Source of the DNA: Hyphomicrobiales bacterium
Lineage (GTDB): Bacteria; Pseudomonadota; Alphaproteobacteria; Rhizobiales; Rhizobiaceae
Direction of reading: 5' to 3'
Length of the DNA stretch: 64,000 bases
Assembly: GCA_900466475.1 (NCBI GenBank)
Contig: UBMI01000009.1
Location: forward strand, 240,480 to 304,479
Part shown: piece by piece, positions 9,291-17,449 of the stretch
Numbering within the stretch: position 1 is the first letter of the stretch
How the letters are laid out: the number at the start of each line of letters is the position of its first letter
The notes under the pieces: generated by a model
The model's database searches: none
Told to the model about the DNA's origin: nothing
What the model saw: only the letters and a program-made list of their open reading frames with translations
Program-made: the position numbers and the translations under genes

Positions 9291-10805
9291 GTGCAGGTTG
9301 GCATCGATATGGGAATGGCGTCCGGCAACCCGGCGACGCTCGATATCGAGGAATTGCTGGCGACGCGTCTGCTCGTGCAGGGCAATTCCGGCTCCGGCAA
9401 ATCGCATCTGCTGCGCCGCTTGCTGGAGCAATCAGCCCAATGGGTACAGCAGGTCATCATCGATCCCGAGGGTGATTTCGTCACGCTGTCCGACCGGTTC
9501 GGCCATGTCGTCGTCGATGGCGAGCGCACCGAGGCCGAGCTTGCGGGCATTGCCAACCGCATCCGCCAGCACCGAGTTTCCTGCGTGCTGACGCTGGAAG
9601 GGCTCGATATCGAGCAGCAGATGCGGGCGGCTGCGGCCTTCCTCAACGGCATGTTCGATGCAGATCGCGAATATTGGTATCCGGTTCTTGTCGTCGTCGA
9701 CGAAGCACAGATGTTTGCGCCCTCGGTCGGCGGCGATGTCTCGGAAGACGCGCGCAAGGCGTCGCTCGGCGCCATGACCAACCTGATGTGCCGCGGACGT
9801 AAACGCGGGCTTGCCGGCGTCATCGCCACGCAGCGTCTCGCCAAGCTTGCAAAGAACGTCGCGGCCGAAGCCTCGAACTTCCTGATGGGCCGCACCTTCC
9901 TCGATATCGACATGGCGCGCGCCGCTGATCTGCTCGGCATGGACCGCCGTCAGGCGGAAATGTTCCGAGATCTGAAGCGCGGCCATTTCGTTGCCCTCGG
10001 TCCTGCCTTGTCGCGTCGGCCGCTGCCGATCCAGATCGGCAACGTCGAGACATCGGCGCGTTCTTCCAGCCCGAAGCTGATGCCGCTGCCGGATTCGCCG
10101 CAGGATGTCGAAGACCTGATCTTCACACCGGATCCGGAAGAGTTCCAGCGGCCGATCGTGCGGCGTGCTCCACCGGCGCCGCGCCCGACCACCGATAGTC
10201 TGGCCGAGCTCTCGCGCTCGACGCCGGCCGCCAGCCCCATGCAGGCCGCCGAGCCGCGTGTGGCGCAGCCGGAACTGTCGGCCGAAGAGCGCGAGGAGCG
10301 GCTTTCCGGCGTGCTCTCCGAGATCCTCGACGATCCGGGCTCCGGTTTCCGCACGGATGCAGTCCTCTATCAGGAATTCCTGGTGCGGCTGCGCATGCGC
10401 CGTGTTCCGGGAGCCCCAATGTCCTTGCAGGATTTCCGGCGGCGCGTGGCGGTTTCCCGCTCCGGCGTCGATCCCGACATGGCCGCAGGGGAAGCCTGGG
10501 CGACGGCGCTTTCGCTCTCCAATGGCGTCACCGACGATCTTCAGGGCGTGTTCCTGATGATGGCGAAGGCCGCGATCGGGGGCGAGGCCTGCCCTTCGGA
10601 TGCCCGCATTGCCCGCGCTTATGGCACGCATTCGGCCCGGCGCGCGCGCCGGCTGCTTGGCTATTTCGAAGAGCAGGGGCTGATCGTCGTCCACGCGGAC
10701 TTTACCGGCAAACGCATCGTCGCCTTCCCGGACCTGCAGGCCGAGACTGCACCGGGTTCGGCCGATGCGCCTGATACCGACGCCCTGAAGAGCGCCGCAG
10801 AATAA
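9291..10805 (+). CDS. HerA/DUF87-type P-loop ATPase
   Basis: A 504-residue predicted DNA or protein translocase ATPase. Walker A is GNSGSGKSH (about residues 31-39), Walker B is VLVVVDEAQ (about 130-138), and a GVIATQRLAKLAK sensor stretch follows. This is the helicase-HerA/VirB4-like fold. After a proline-rich linker (about 285-330) comes an unassigned C-terminal domain of about 170 residues (LSGVLSEILDD onward). No NurA nuclease or toxin partner lies nearby. GTG at 9291, with AAGGGG eight bases upstream, is preferred over the TTG at 9285. It ends three bases from the convergent cupin gene. Confidence 0.85.
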   Translation: MQVGIDMGMASGNPATLDIEELLATRLLVQGNSGSGKSHLLRRLLEQSAQWVQQVIIDPEGDFVTLSDRFGHVVVDGERTEAELAGIANRIRQHRVSCVLTLEGLDIEQQMRAAAAFLNGMFDADREYWYPVLVVVDEAQMFAPSVGGDVSEDARKASLGAMTNLMCRGRKRGLAGVIATQRLAKLAKNVAAEASNFLMGRTFLDIDMARAADLLGMDRRQAEMFRDLKRGHFVALGPALSRRPLPIQIGNVETSARSSSPKLMPLPDSPQDVEDLIFTPDPEEFQRPIVRRAPPAPRPTTDSLAELSRSTPAASPMQAAEPRVAQPELSAEEREERLSGVLSEILDDPGSGFRTDAVLYQEFLVRLRMRRVPGAPMSLQDFRRRVAVSRSGVDPDMAAGEAWATALSLSNGVTDDLQGVFLMMAKAAIGGEACPSDARIARAYGTHSARRARRLLGYFEEQGLIVVHADFTGKRIVAFPDLQAETAPGSADAPDTDALKSAAE

Positions 10806-10808
10806 GCT

Positions 10809-11144
10809 TCAGACCCAGCTCTGGATAATCTCGGGGCTGGCATGGATGCAGGTGAGCTCCAGCCGCGTTGTTCCCACATTCTTGAAGCAGTGGGGCGTCT
10901 CCGCATTCACGATGACTATATCGCCGGGATTGGGCTCCAGCGTCTCTTCGCCAACGGTGAAACGCGCCTTGCCGGAGCGCACGATCCACATTTCCGTATA
11001 GGGGTGAACATGCAGGTCCGGGCCCTGGCCAGGCTCGTTGTCGATCAGGAAGATCGAGACCGGGGCGCCGAAATCCCGGCCCTCGAAGCGAATGGTCCGG
11101 TTGGCGAATTGCTGCTGGCTTTCACGCGGTATGACATGGAACAT
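10809..11144 (-). CDS. Small cupin-domain protein
   Basis: A single-domain cupin of 111 residues with both metal-binding motifs intact: HVHPYTE followed by WIVRSG, and PGDIVIVNAETPHCFKN. Such proteins act as small dioxygenases, isomerases or ligand sensors; the activity cannot be read from sequence. AAGGAGG lies upstream of the ATG. It is divergent from a marR gene, with two operator-like palindromes in the 99-base gap, so its expression is probably controlled by that regulator. Confidence 0.88.
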   Translation of the reverse strand: MFHVIPRESQQQFANRTIRFEGRDFGAPVSIFLIDNEPGQGPDLHVHPYTEMWIVRSGKARFTVGEETLEPNPGDIVIVNAETPHCFKNVGTTRLELTCIHASPEIIQSWV

Positions 11145-11185
11145 GATTTCCTCCTTGGATCACGCTACGGACTTCGCTATGAATT

Positions 11186-11203
11186 TATCTTCTCGAGAAG
11201 ATA
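11186..11203. promoter_or_regulatory. Operator-like perfect palindrome (MarR site 1)
   Basis: TATCTTCTCGAGAAGATA is an 18-base perfect palindrome in the cupin/marR gap. It lies 30 bases, about three helical turns, from a second copy of the same core. Confidence 0.7.
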
Positions 11204-11215
11204 CTCCACCCAATT

Positions 11216-11233
11216 TATCTTCTCGTCAAGATA
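11216..11233. promoter_or_regulatory. Operator-like inverted repeat (MarR site 2)
   Basis: TATCTT-CTCGTC-AAGATA repeats the arms of site 1 with a changed centre. Both are preceded by AATT. It lies just upstream of the marR ribosome-binding site, so binding here would block marR transcription or its start. Confidence 0.68.
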
Positions 11234-11243
11234 GTTTGGAGCC

Positions 11244-11777
11244 ATGATGGAAACGGAAGATCACGTCGATCGCCTACGCACCCTCTGGGCTAAGGAGTTG
11301 CCCGATCTCGACACGACGCCCATGAGCATCCTCGGACGCATCTATCGGCTCTCCAATCTGGTGCGGCCCTCCATCGAGGCGATATTCGCCGAATTCAATC
11401 TCGACCGGGGCGAGTTCGACGTGATTGCGACGATTCGCAGGGCAGGGCCGCCCTACAGGATGACGCCGACCGAGCTCTACAGCCTTCTGCTGATCTCGTC
11501 GGGCGGGCTGACGCATCGGCTGGACAGGCTGGAGAAGTCGGGGCTGATCCGGCGGGAGCGCTCTGCCCAGGACAAGCGCAGCTTCGAGGTAGCGCTCACG
11601 GATGAGGGCATCGAACGCGCAGAAGCCGCCTTCCGCGAAGATATGAAGCGGGAACTCGCCCATCTCGGCGGGCTTGAGGAAAGCGAGCGCCGCGCGCTTG
11701 CCGCTCTGCTGCGCAAGCTCGCAGGTTCCCTTGAGCGAACCGGCGATAACGGCCTCGCCGTGGCAGATTCTGTTTGA
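11244..11777 (+). CDS. MarR-family transcriptional regulator
   Basis: A 177-residue dimeric winged-helix repressor. The DNA-binding wing region is clear: TPTELYSLLLISSGGLTHRLDRLEKSGLIRRE followed by SAQDKRSFEVALTDEG (recognition helix and wing, about residues 72-122). Two adjacent ATGs exist; the second (11247) has better spacing from GGAG at 11238-11241. Divergent from the cupin gene, with two near-identical palindromes between, which points to autoregulation and control of the cupin gene. The inducer is unknown. Confidence 0.93.
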   Translation: MMETEDHVDRLRTLWAKELPDLDTTPMSILGRIYRLSNLVRPSIEAIFAEFNLDRGEFDVIATIRRAGPPYRMTPTELYSLLLISSGGLTHRLDRLEKSGLIRRERSAQDKRSFEVALTDEGIERAEAAFREDMKRELAHLGGLEESERRALAALLRKLAGSLERTGDNGLAVADSV

Positions 11778-11811
11778 CAATCCTGTGACTTATCCCTAAA
11801 GACCGCCCCAG

Positions 11812-11833
11812 CACCGGGCAGCAATGTCCGGTG
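11812..11833 (+). terminator. Possible terminator after marR
   Basis: Arms CACCGG (11812-11817) and CCGGTG (11828-11833), followed by TTTCATTTG, 34 bases past the marR stop. The U-tract is weak. The following TTGACA (11840-11845) could be a -35 element for rpsD, but I cannot point to a convincing -10. Confidence 0.4.
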
Positions 11834-11975
11834 TTTCATTTGACATGTCCCGTGGATCAGATCCGTTCGCGTAATGGAAAGATCCTGTCGGCTCCCGGAA
11901 ACGGGATCAAAGGAGGGCGTGTTTCCTTCGCGCGGTTTGGCAACAAACCGTCACAACACTTTGAAAGGAAATACG

Positions 11976-12593
11976 ATGAGCAAGCGCGAATCGTCCAAGT
12001 ACAAGATCGACCGCCGTATGGGCGAAAACATCTGGGGCCGTCCGAAGTCCCCGGTGAACCGCCGCGAATACGGCCCGGGCCAGCACGGCCAGCGCCGCAA
12101 GGGCAAGCTTTCCGACTTCGGTGTGCAGCTGCGCGCCAAGCAGAAGCTGAAGGGTTACTACGGTGACCTGCGCGAGAAGCAGTTCCGCGCCATCTTCGCT
12201 GAAGCTGACCGCCGCAAGGGCGACACCTCGGAAAACCTGATCGGTCTTCTGGAGTCCCGCCTCGACGCGATCGTCTACCGCGCCAAGTTCGTTCCGACGG
12301 TCTTTGCTGCCCGTCAGTTCGTCAACCATGGCCACGTTACGGTCAATGGCGTCCGCGTCAACATCGGTTCTTACCGTTGCAAGGTCGGCGACGTCATCGA
12401 AGTTCGTGAGCGCTCCAAGCAGCTCGTTACGGTTCTGGAATCGGTTTCGCTCGCAGAGCGCGACGTTCCTGACTACGTCGAAGTCGACCACAACAAGATG
12501 GTTGCCACTTTCGCACGCGTTCCGACGCTTGCCGACGTTCCGTACCCGGTTGTCATGGAACCGCATCTGGTCGTCGAATTCTATTCTCGCTAA
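11976..12593 (+). CDS. rpsD: 30S ribosomal protein S4
   Basis: A primary 16S rRNA-binding protein of the small subunit. The 205 residues are full length, with the N-terminal [16 protein letters not shown] typical of alphaproteobacteria, the PGQHGQRR segment, and an S4 RNA-binding domain (about residues 95-158) containing [15 protein letters not shown] and [22 protein letters not shown] precedes the ATG. It stands alone, as in other rhizobia, rather than in the S13-S11 operon. Confidence 0.98.
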   Translation: MSKRESSKYKIDRRMGENIWGRPKSPVNRREYGPGQHGQRRKGKLSDFGVQLRAKQKLKGYYGDLREKQFRAIFAEADRRKGDTSENLIGLLESRLDAIVYRAKFVPTVFAARQFVNHGHVTVNGVRVNIGSYRCKVGDVIEVRERSKQLVTVLESVSLAERDVPDYVEVDHNKMVATFARVPTLADVPYPVVMEPHLVVEFYSR

Positions 12594-12619
12594 TCGCGAG
12601 AGGCGTTTTCGCATTCTGG

Positions 12620-12645
12620 AAAAGCCGCCTCTCGGGGCGGCTTTT
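12620..12645 (+). terminator. Rho-independent terminator of rpsD
   Basis: Arms AAAAGCCGCC (12620-12629) and GGCGGCTTTT (12636-12645) with a 6-base loop, followed by T. It separates rpsD from glsA and ends 17 bases before the glsA start. Confidence 0.88.
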
Positions 12646-12662
12646 TCGTATCCGGAGGGAAG

Positions 12663-13592
12663 ATGGTGGATTTGCAGGCAGTCCTCGACAGCATCTACAA
12701 GGAGCTGACGCCCCGTATCGGCGAGGGCAAGGTCGCGGATTATATTCCCGAACTTGCCAAGGTCGATCCGAACCAGTTCGGCATGTCGATCATCACCGTC
12801 GACGGCAAGGTCTACAGCGTCGGCCATGCCGATGTCGCCTTTTCCATCCAGAGCATTTCCAAGGTCTTCATGCTGACGCTGGCGCTCGGCAAGGTGGGCG
12901 AGGGGCTGTGGAAACGGGTCGGCCGCGAGCCTTCTGGCTCAGCCTTCAATTCCATCGTCCAGCTCGAGCATGAGCACGGCATTCCGCGCAATCCCTTCAT
13001 CAATGCCGGCGCGATCGCCGTCAGCGATGTCGTCATGGCCGGCCATGCGCCGCGCGAGGCGATCGGCGAGTTGCTGCGCTTCGTGCGTTACCTCGCTGAC
13101 GACGAATCCATCACCATCGACGACAAGGTGGCACGCTCGGAGACGGCGACCGGCTATCGCAATTTCGCGCTCGCGAATTTCATGCGCTCCTACCGCAATC
13201 TCGATCACCCCGTCGATCATGTGCTCGGCGTCTATTTCCACCAATGTGCGCTCTCGATGACCTGCGAGCAGCTGGCCCGCGCCGGCCTGTTCCTTGCGGC
13301 ACGCGGCGGCAACCCGCTGACCGGCCATTCGGTCGTGTCGCCGAAGCGGGCGCGGCGCATCAATGCGCTGATGCTGACCTGCGGCCATTACGACGGATCG
13401 GGCGACTTCGCCTATCATGTCGGCCTGCCGGGCAAGAGCGGTGTCGGCGGCGGCATCTTTGCGGTGGCGCCTGGCATCGCCTCGATCGCGGTCTGGTCGC
13501 CGGGGCTTAACAAGGTCGGCAATTCGCAGCTCGGCGCCGTGGCGCTGGAGATGCTGGCGGCGCGTACGGGCTGGTCCGTTTTCGGCGATTGA
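12663..13592 (+). CDS. glsA: Glutaminase
   Basis: Hydrolyses L-glutamine to glutamate and ammonia. 309 residues with the beta-lactamase-like fold. The catalytic SxxK is Ser64-Ile-Ser-Lys67 within [11 protein letters not shown]. Other conserved blocks are [17 protein letters not shown] and the C-terminal [15 protein letters not shown] lies just upstream of the ATG. Rhizobia use such A-type glutaminases in nitrogen recycling; adjacency to rpsD carries no clear functional meaning. Confidence 0.97.
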   Translation: MVDLQAVLDSIYKELTPRIGEGKVADYIPELAKVDPNQFGMSIITVDGKVYSVGHADVAFSIQSISKVFMLTLALGKVGEGLWKRVGREPSGSAFNSIVQLEHEHGIPRNPFINAGAIAVSDVVMAGHAPREAIGELLRFVRYLADDESITIDDKVARSETATGYRNFALANFMRSYRNLDHPVDHVLGVYFHQCALSMTCEQLARAGLFLAARGGNPLTGHSVVSPKRARRINALMLTCGHYDGSGDFAYHVGLPGKSGVGGGIFAVAPGIASIAVWSPGLNKVGNSQLGAVALEMLAARTGWSVFGD

Positions 13593-13651
13593 GGCTGTGT
13601 TGGCCGGCGGCTTTCTGCTAAGCAGGGCAGGCACATCAGACAGGTAGCAAG

Positions 13652-14518
13652 ATGAATATCGCAGCCAATATTGCCGACGATCTGGAAGCGGCTGAAGCCG
13701 GCATCGGCCATGCGCTGTTTGCCGACGCGCCCCAATCGGTCTCCTTCAACAAGCTGCGCAAGCGTCTGCTGCGCCAGGTGCGCCAGGCCTTCGAAGATTT
13801 CGACATGCTCAAGGGCCAGAAGCGCTGGCTGATCGGCATATCCGGCGGCAAGGATTCCTATGGCCTGCTGGCGCTGCTGCTCGATCTGCAATGGCGTGGT
13901 CTGCTCCCGGTGGAGCTGATCGCCTGCAATCTCGATCAGGGCCAGCCGAATTTCCCGAAGCATGTGCTGCCGGAATACCTTTCAAAGATCGGCGTCAAAC
14001 ACCGCATCGAATATCGCGACACCTATTCGATCGTGAAGGAGAAGGTGCCGGAGGGAGCGACCTACTGTTCGCTCTGCTCGCGCCTGCGCCGCGGCAATCT
14101 CTACCGGATTGCCAAGGAAGAAGGCTGCGACGCGCTGGTGCTCGGCCATCATCGGGAAGACATTCTCGAAACCTTCTTCATGAATTTCTTCCACGGTGGA
14201 CGGATGGCCGCGATGCCGGCGAAGCTTCTGAACGACGAAGGCAATCTGATGGTGCTCAGGCCGCTCGCCTATAGCGCCGAGGACGACATGGCCAAGTTTG
14301 CCGCTGCCATGCAGTTTCCGATCATTCCCTGCGATCTCTGCGGCTCTCAGGATGGTCTCCAGCGCAATGCGATGAAGGATATGCTCGCCGATATCGAGCG
14401 CCGCATGCCCGGCCGCAAGGACACGATGCTGCGTGCGCTCGCGCATGTGAACCCGTCACACCTGCTCGATCCGAAACTTTTCGACTTTTCTGCGCTGGCC
14501 GTCACCCAAACGTCATAA
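13652..14518 (+). CDS. ttcA: tRNA 2-thiocytidine(32) synthetase
   Basis: An ATP-dependent PP-loop enzyme that thiolates C32 in certain tRNAs, requiring a [4Fe-4S] cluster. The 288-residue protein has the PP-loop SGGKDS (residues 64-69) and the CxxC pair [11 protein letters not shown], with a further CDLCGSQDG near the C-terminus that supplies the third ligand region. Full length for TtcA. The suf operon in the same window could supply its cluster. Confidence 0.95.
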   Translation: MNIAANIADDLEAAEAGIGHALFADAPQSVSFNKLRKRLLRQVRQAFEDFDMLKGQKRWLIGISGGKDSYGLLALLLDLQWRGLLPVELIACNLDQGQPNFPKHVLPEYLSKIGVKHRIEYRDTYSIVKEKVPEGATYCSLCSRLRRGNLYRIAKEEGCDALVLGHHREDILETFFMNFFHGGRMAAMPAKLLNDEGNLMVLRPLAYSAEDDMAKFAAAMQFPIIPCDLCGSQDGLQRNAMKDMLADIERRMPGRKDTMLRALAHVNPSHLLDPKLFDFSALAVTQTS

Positions 14519-14562
14519 TGGACTTGCTATGAGCCTCAGCAGTTCCATGCAACGAGTCCAAA

Positions 14563-15393
14563 ATGATTTTCTCAGACAAAGACATAGAGTTCCTCGGTGA
14601 TTGCCTCAGGCATGTCGCCGAAGAAGAGATCATGCCGCGCTTCCGCAATGCGGCTGCGGCCAATGTTTCCGAAAAGACGTCTTCCGTCGATCTCGTAACG
14701 CAAGCCGACCTGCGCTCCGAGGCTTACCTTACGGCAGCAATCCGCGAGCGTTTTCCCTCGGCACTCATTGTCGGCGAGGAAGCCTATGAGGCGGATCGTT
14801 CGGTCGTGCCGGCGCTTGCCGATGCCGATCTTGCCTTCGTCATCGATCCCGTCGACGGCACGTTCAATTTTGCGGCCGGCATGCCGGTTTTCGGTACGAT
14901 CCTTGCCGTGACGGTGAAGGGAGAAACGGTTGCCGGCATCATTCACGATCCGGTGCTCGGCGACACGGTCGTTTCCCTCAAGGGCGCCGGCGCTTTCCAG
15001 CAGAGGCGCAACTGCGAGCCTGTCCGCCTCAAGGTCGCGGAACCTCTGGAGTTGAGCCTCATGATCGGCGCCATGGCCTGCAGCCATATGGCAGAGCCGG
15101 ATCGTTCGCGCGTTGCCGGCAATATGGCGAAGGTCAAGATGACCTTCGCGTTCAATTGCTCGGCTTACGAATATTGGATGGTGTCCTCGGGCAAGCTGCA
15201 TTTCATCGGCCACCCCAAGCTGATGCCCTGGGACCATCTGGCCGGCGTGCTGACCCATCAGGAAGCCGGCGGCCATACCGCCAAATTCGACGGAACGCCC
15301 TACAGGCCCGGCGAGATTTCCGGCGGCATCATCTCTGCTCCCGATAAGGACAGCTGGCAGATGATCCGAAACGAGATCGTCGGCTACAGATAA
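14563..15393 (+). CDS. Inositol-monophosphatase-family phosphatase (paralogue 1)
   Basis: A Mg-dependent, Li-sensitive-type phosphatase of 276 residues. The family motifs are present: GEEAYEAD, the metal site DPVDGTFNFAAG, and PWDHLAGVLTHQEAGG near the C-terminus. Substrates of the family include inositol phosphate, 3'-phosphoadenosine phosphate and histidinol phosphate. A close paralogue follows 16 bases downstream and hisC is convergent just beyond it, so histidinol-phosphate phosphatase activity is possible but unproven. Confidence 0.9.
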   Translation: MIFSDKDIEFLGDCLRHVAEEEIMPRFRNAAAANVSEKTSSVDLVTQADLRSEAYLTAAIRERFPSALIVGEEAYEADRSVVPALADADLAFVIDPVDGTFNFAAGMPVFGTILAVTVKGETVAGIIHDPVLGDTVVSLKGAGAFQQRRNCEPVRLKVAEPLELSLMIGAMACSHMAEPDRSRVAGNMAKVKMTFAFNCSAYEYWMVSSGKLHFIGHPKLMPWDHLAGVLTHQEAGGHTAKFDGTPYRPGEISGGIISAPDKDSWQMIRNEIVGYR

Positions 15394-15409
15394 ACCGAAA
15401 GGAACCGCC

Positions 15410-16234
15410 ATGACGACTGCCATAGATACGATGAAGCTTGCCGATCTCCTGCGGCAGGCAGCGAAAGCCGAGATCCTGCCGCGCTTTCGCCGACTGGGCA
15501 GCAGCGATGTGCGCGCCAAGACGGAAGCGACCGACCTCGTGACCGAGGCCGATGAGCAGGCCGAAAGGATGATGAAAGCCGAGGCCGCGCGCCTCTGGCC
15601 GGAGGCATTGTTCATCGGTGAGGAATCGGTTGCCGCTGACGAAGCACTTCTGGACAAGCTCGAAGGTGCCGATCTCGCCATCGTCGTCGATCCCGTCGAC
15701 GGCACGTTCAACTTTGCTTCCGGCATTCCGGCCTTCGGCGTCATGGCATCGGTCGTCTCCAAGGGCGAGACGGTGGCCGGCATCATCTATGATCCGATGG
15801 GCGATGACTGGGTGATGGCGGAAAAGGGCGGCGGCGCCTGGCTGCGCCGGCCGGATGGCGAAGCGCAACGGCTGCGAGTGGCAGAGCCTGTCGCGCTCGA
15901 CCAGATGGTCGGCATGGCTTCCACCGGCTACCTGCCACAGGAAAAGCGCGCCGAAATCCTTGGCAATCTTGCCAAGGTTCGCTTCCTCACCAACTACCGC
16001 TGCGCGGCACATGAATACCGCACCTTTGCCGGCGGGCATGTGCATTACCTGATGTACAACAAGCTGATGCCCTGGGATCACCTGGCGGGCACGCTGATCT
16101 GCCAGGAAGCCGGCGCCTATGCCGCCCGCTTCGACGGTTCGTCCTATCTGCCGCATCATGTGACCGGCGGGTTGCTGATTACGCCGGACAAGGAGAGCTG
16201 GGAAATCTTCCGCCGCGAGGTCGCGACGGTCTAG
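15410..16234 (+). CDS. Inositol-monophosphatase-family phosphatase (paralogue 2)
   Basis: 274 residues, clearly a tandem relative of the gene before it: shared GEES...AAD, DPVDGTFNFASG and MPWDHLAGTLICQEAG at matching positions, but otherwise divergent, so the duplication is old. GAAAGGAACC precedes the ATG. The two are almost certainly co-transcribed. All metal-binding residues appear intact in both copies, so neither looks like a pseudoenzyme. Confidence 0.9.
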   Translation: MTTAIDTMKLADLLRQAAKAEILPRFRRLGSSDVRAKTEATDLVTEADEQAERMMKAEAARLWPEALFIGEESVAADEALLDKLEGADLAIVVDPVDGTFNFASGIPAFGVMASVVSKGETVAGIIYDPMGDDWVMAEKGGGAWLRRPDGEAQRLRVAEPVALDQMVGMASTGYLPQEKRAEILGNLAKVRFLTNYRCAAHEYRTFAGGHVHYLMYNKLMPWDHLAGTLICQEAGAYAARFDGSSYLPHHVTGGLLITPDKESWEIFRREVATV

Positions 16235-16242
16235 GTCTGGGT

Positions 16243-16266
16243 TGGCCTGAGTTCGAACTCAGGCCA
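16243..16266. terminator. Perfect 24-base palindrome at the convergent 3' ends
   Basis: Arms TGGCCTGAGTTC and GAACTCAGGCCA meet without a spacer and overlap the hisC stop codon. The transcript can fold into a strong hairpin in either direction, but no U-run follows. It may stabilise 3' ends or stop convergent transcription of the phosphatase and hisC genes. Confidence 0.5.
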
Positions 16267-17317
16267 GTATCTGTTTCAATGCATCAAGGAGCGTGTCGCA
16301 TTCGGCATCGGTGCCGATGGTGATGCGCAGGAAATCCTGGATGCGCTGCCCGCGGAAATTCCTGACCAGCACCGCACGCTTGCGCAGATCCGCAGCCAGT
16401 TCCGCGCCGCCGCGGCTGCTGTGGCGAGCGAAGACGAAATTGGCGGAGGAGGGCAGAACCTCGAAGCCGAACTCGCCGAGGGCCGCGGTCAACCGCTCGC
16501 GGCTTGCGACGATCAGCGCGCAATGTTTCTCGAACCAGTCCTGATCCTCCCAGGAGGCCACGGCGCCGGCCTGTGTCAGCCTGTCCAGCGGATAGGAATT
16601 GAAGCTGTCCTTGACCCGTTCCAGCGCATCGATCAGCGGCCGCTGGCCGACGGCGAAACCGACGCGCAGGCCGGCCAGGCCGCGCGATTTGGAGAAGGTC
16701 TGGATGACGAGCAGGTTCGGATATTTCCGCACAAGCGGAATGGCACTCTGGCCGCCGAAATCCACATAGGCTTCATCGATGACGACGACCTGATCCGGAT
16801 GTTCCTGTACCAGCGCCTCGATCGCCGCAAGCGGCAACGCCGAGCCGGTCGGCGCATTCGGGTTCGGCAGGATGATCGCGCCGCAGGGCTGGCGGTAGTC
16901 CTCTACGCGCACCTGCATCTTCTCGTCCAGCGGGATCTCGCGGAAATCGATGCCGTAGAGACCGCAATAGGTCGGGTAGAAGCTGTAGGTGATATCGGGA
17001 TAGAGCAGGGGCAGCTCGTGCTTCAGGAGCGCCTGAAACGTATGGGCCAGAACCTCGTCCGAGCCATTGCCGACAAAGACTTCGCCGGGATCGAGATCAT
17101 GGCTCGAGGCAATCGCCTGGCGCAGTTTCAGGCCGGTCGGCTCGGGATAGAGCCGCAGCGTGTCGTTGACGGCTTGCGAGATTGCCGCCAAGGCACGCGG
17201 CGACGGGCCGTAAGGGTTCTCATTGGTGTTGAGCTTCACCAGCCCCTCAATGACAGGCTGTTCGCCCGCCACGTAAGGTGTCAGGGATTGAACAAGGGGA
17301 CTCCAGAAACGGCTCAT
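16259..17317 (-). CDS. hisC: Histidinol-phosphate aminotransferase
   Basis: A PLP enzyme of histidine synthesis, fold type I, 352 residues. It contains the cofactor lysine in [14 protein letters not shown], the [11 protein letters not shown] segment, NPNAPTG (PLP-phosphate contact region) and DEAYVDF. The N-terminal [13 protein letters not shown] is typical of HisC. Family members overlap with aromatic aminotransferases, so a broader substrate range is possible, especially if another hisC copy exists elsewhere. Upstream lies a dispersed repeat rather than another his gene. Confidence 0.92.
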   Translation of the reverse strand: MSRFWSPLVQSLTPYVAGEQPVIEGLVKLNTNENPYGPSPRALAAISQAVNDTLRLYPEPTGLKLRQAIASSHDLDPGEVFVGNGSDEVLAHTFQALLKHELPLLYPDITYSFYPTYCGLYGIDFREIPLDEKMQVRVEDYRQPCGAIILPNPNAPTGSALPLAAIEALVQEHPDQVVVIDEAYVDFGGQSAIPLVRKYPNLLVIQTFSKSRGLAGLRVGFAVGQRPLIDALERVKDSFNSYPLDRLTQAGAVASWEDQDWFEKHCALIVASRERLTAALGEFGFEVLPSSANFVFARHSSRGGAELAADLRKRAVLVRNFRGQRIQDFLRITIGTDAECDTLLDALKQILA

Positions 17318-17340
17318 CGTGTACTTCCGGTCAAAGACAT

Positions 17341-17440
17341 GTCGCGCATAAACGTGCAGCGGCCTTGCGAGAGCGACTGCGAAAACAAAAGCCTAAAACG
17401 TGGCAAGCGAAGCTGAATGATCGCTGCACGCTTTAGGCCT
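17341..17440. repeat. Dispersed rhizobial two-hairpin repeat, divergent copy
   Basis: First hairpin: arms GTCGC (17341-17345) and GCGAC (17373-17377), enclosing GTGCAGCGGCCTTGC. A GAAAACAAAAGC linker follows, then a second long imperfect hairpin from GCCTAAA (17391-17397) to TTTAGGC (17432-17438). The arrangement matches the copy at 24.98-25.09 kb. It occupies the hisC/efflux gene gap. Confidence 0.6.
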
Positions 17441-17449
17441 CAAGCAGCA

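Noticed and set aside
9432..10694. A 420-codon minus-strand frame opposite the HerA-like ATPase
   Set aside because: No domain, no start signal, His/Arg-rich shadow translation; the plus strand holds intact Walker motifs.
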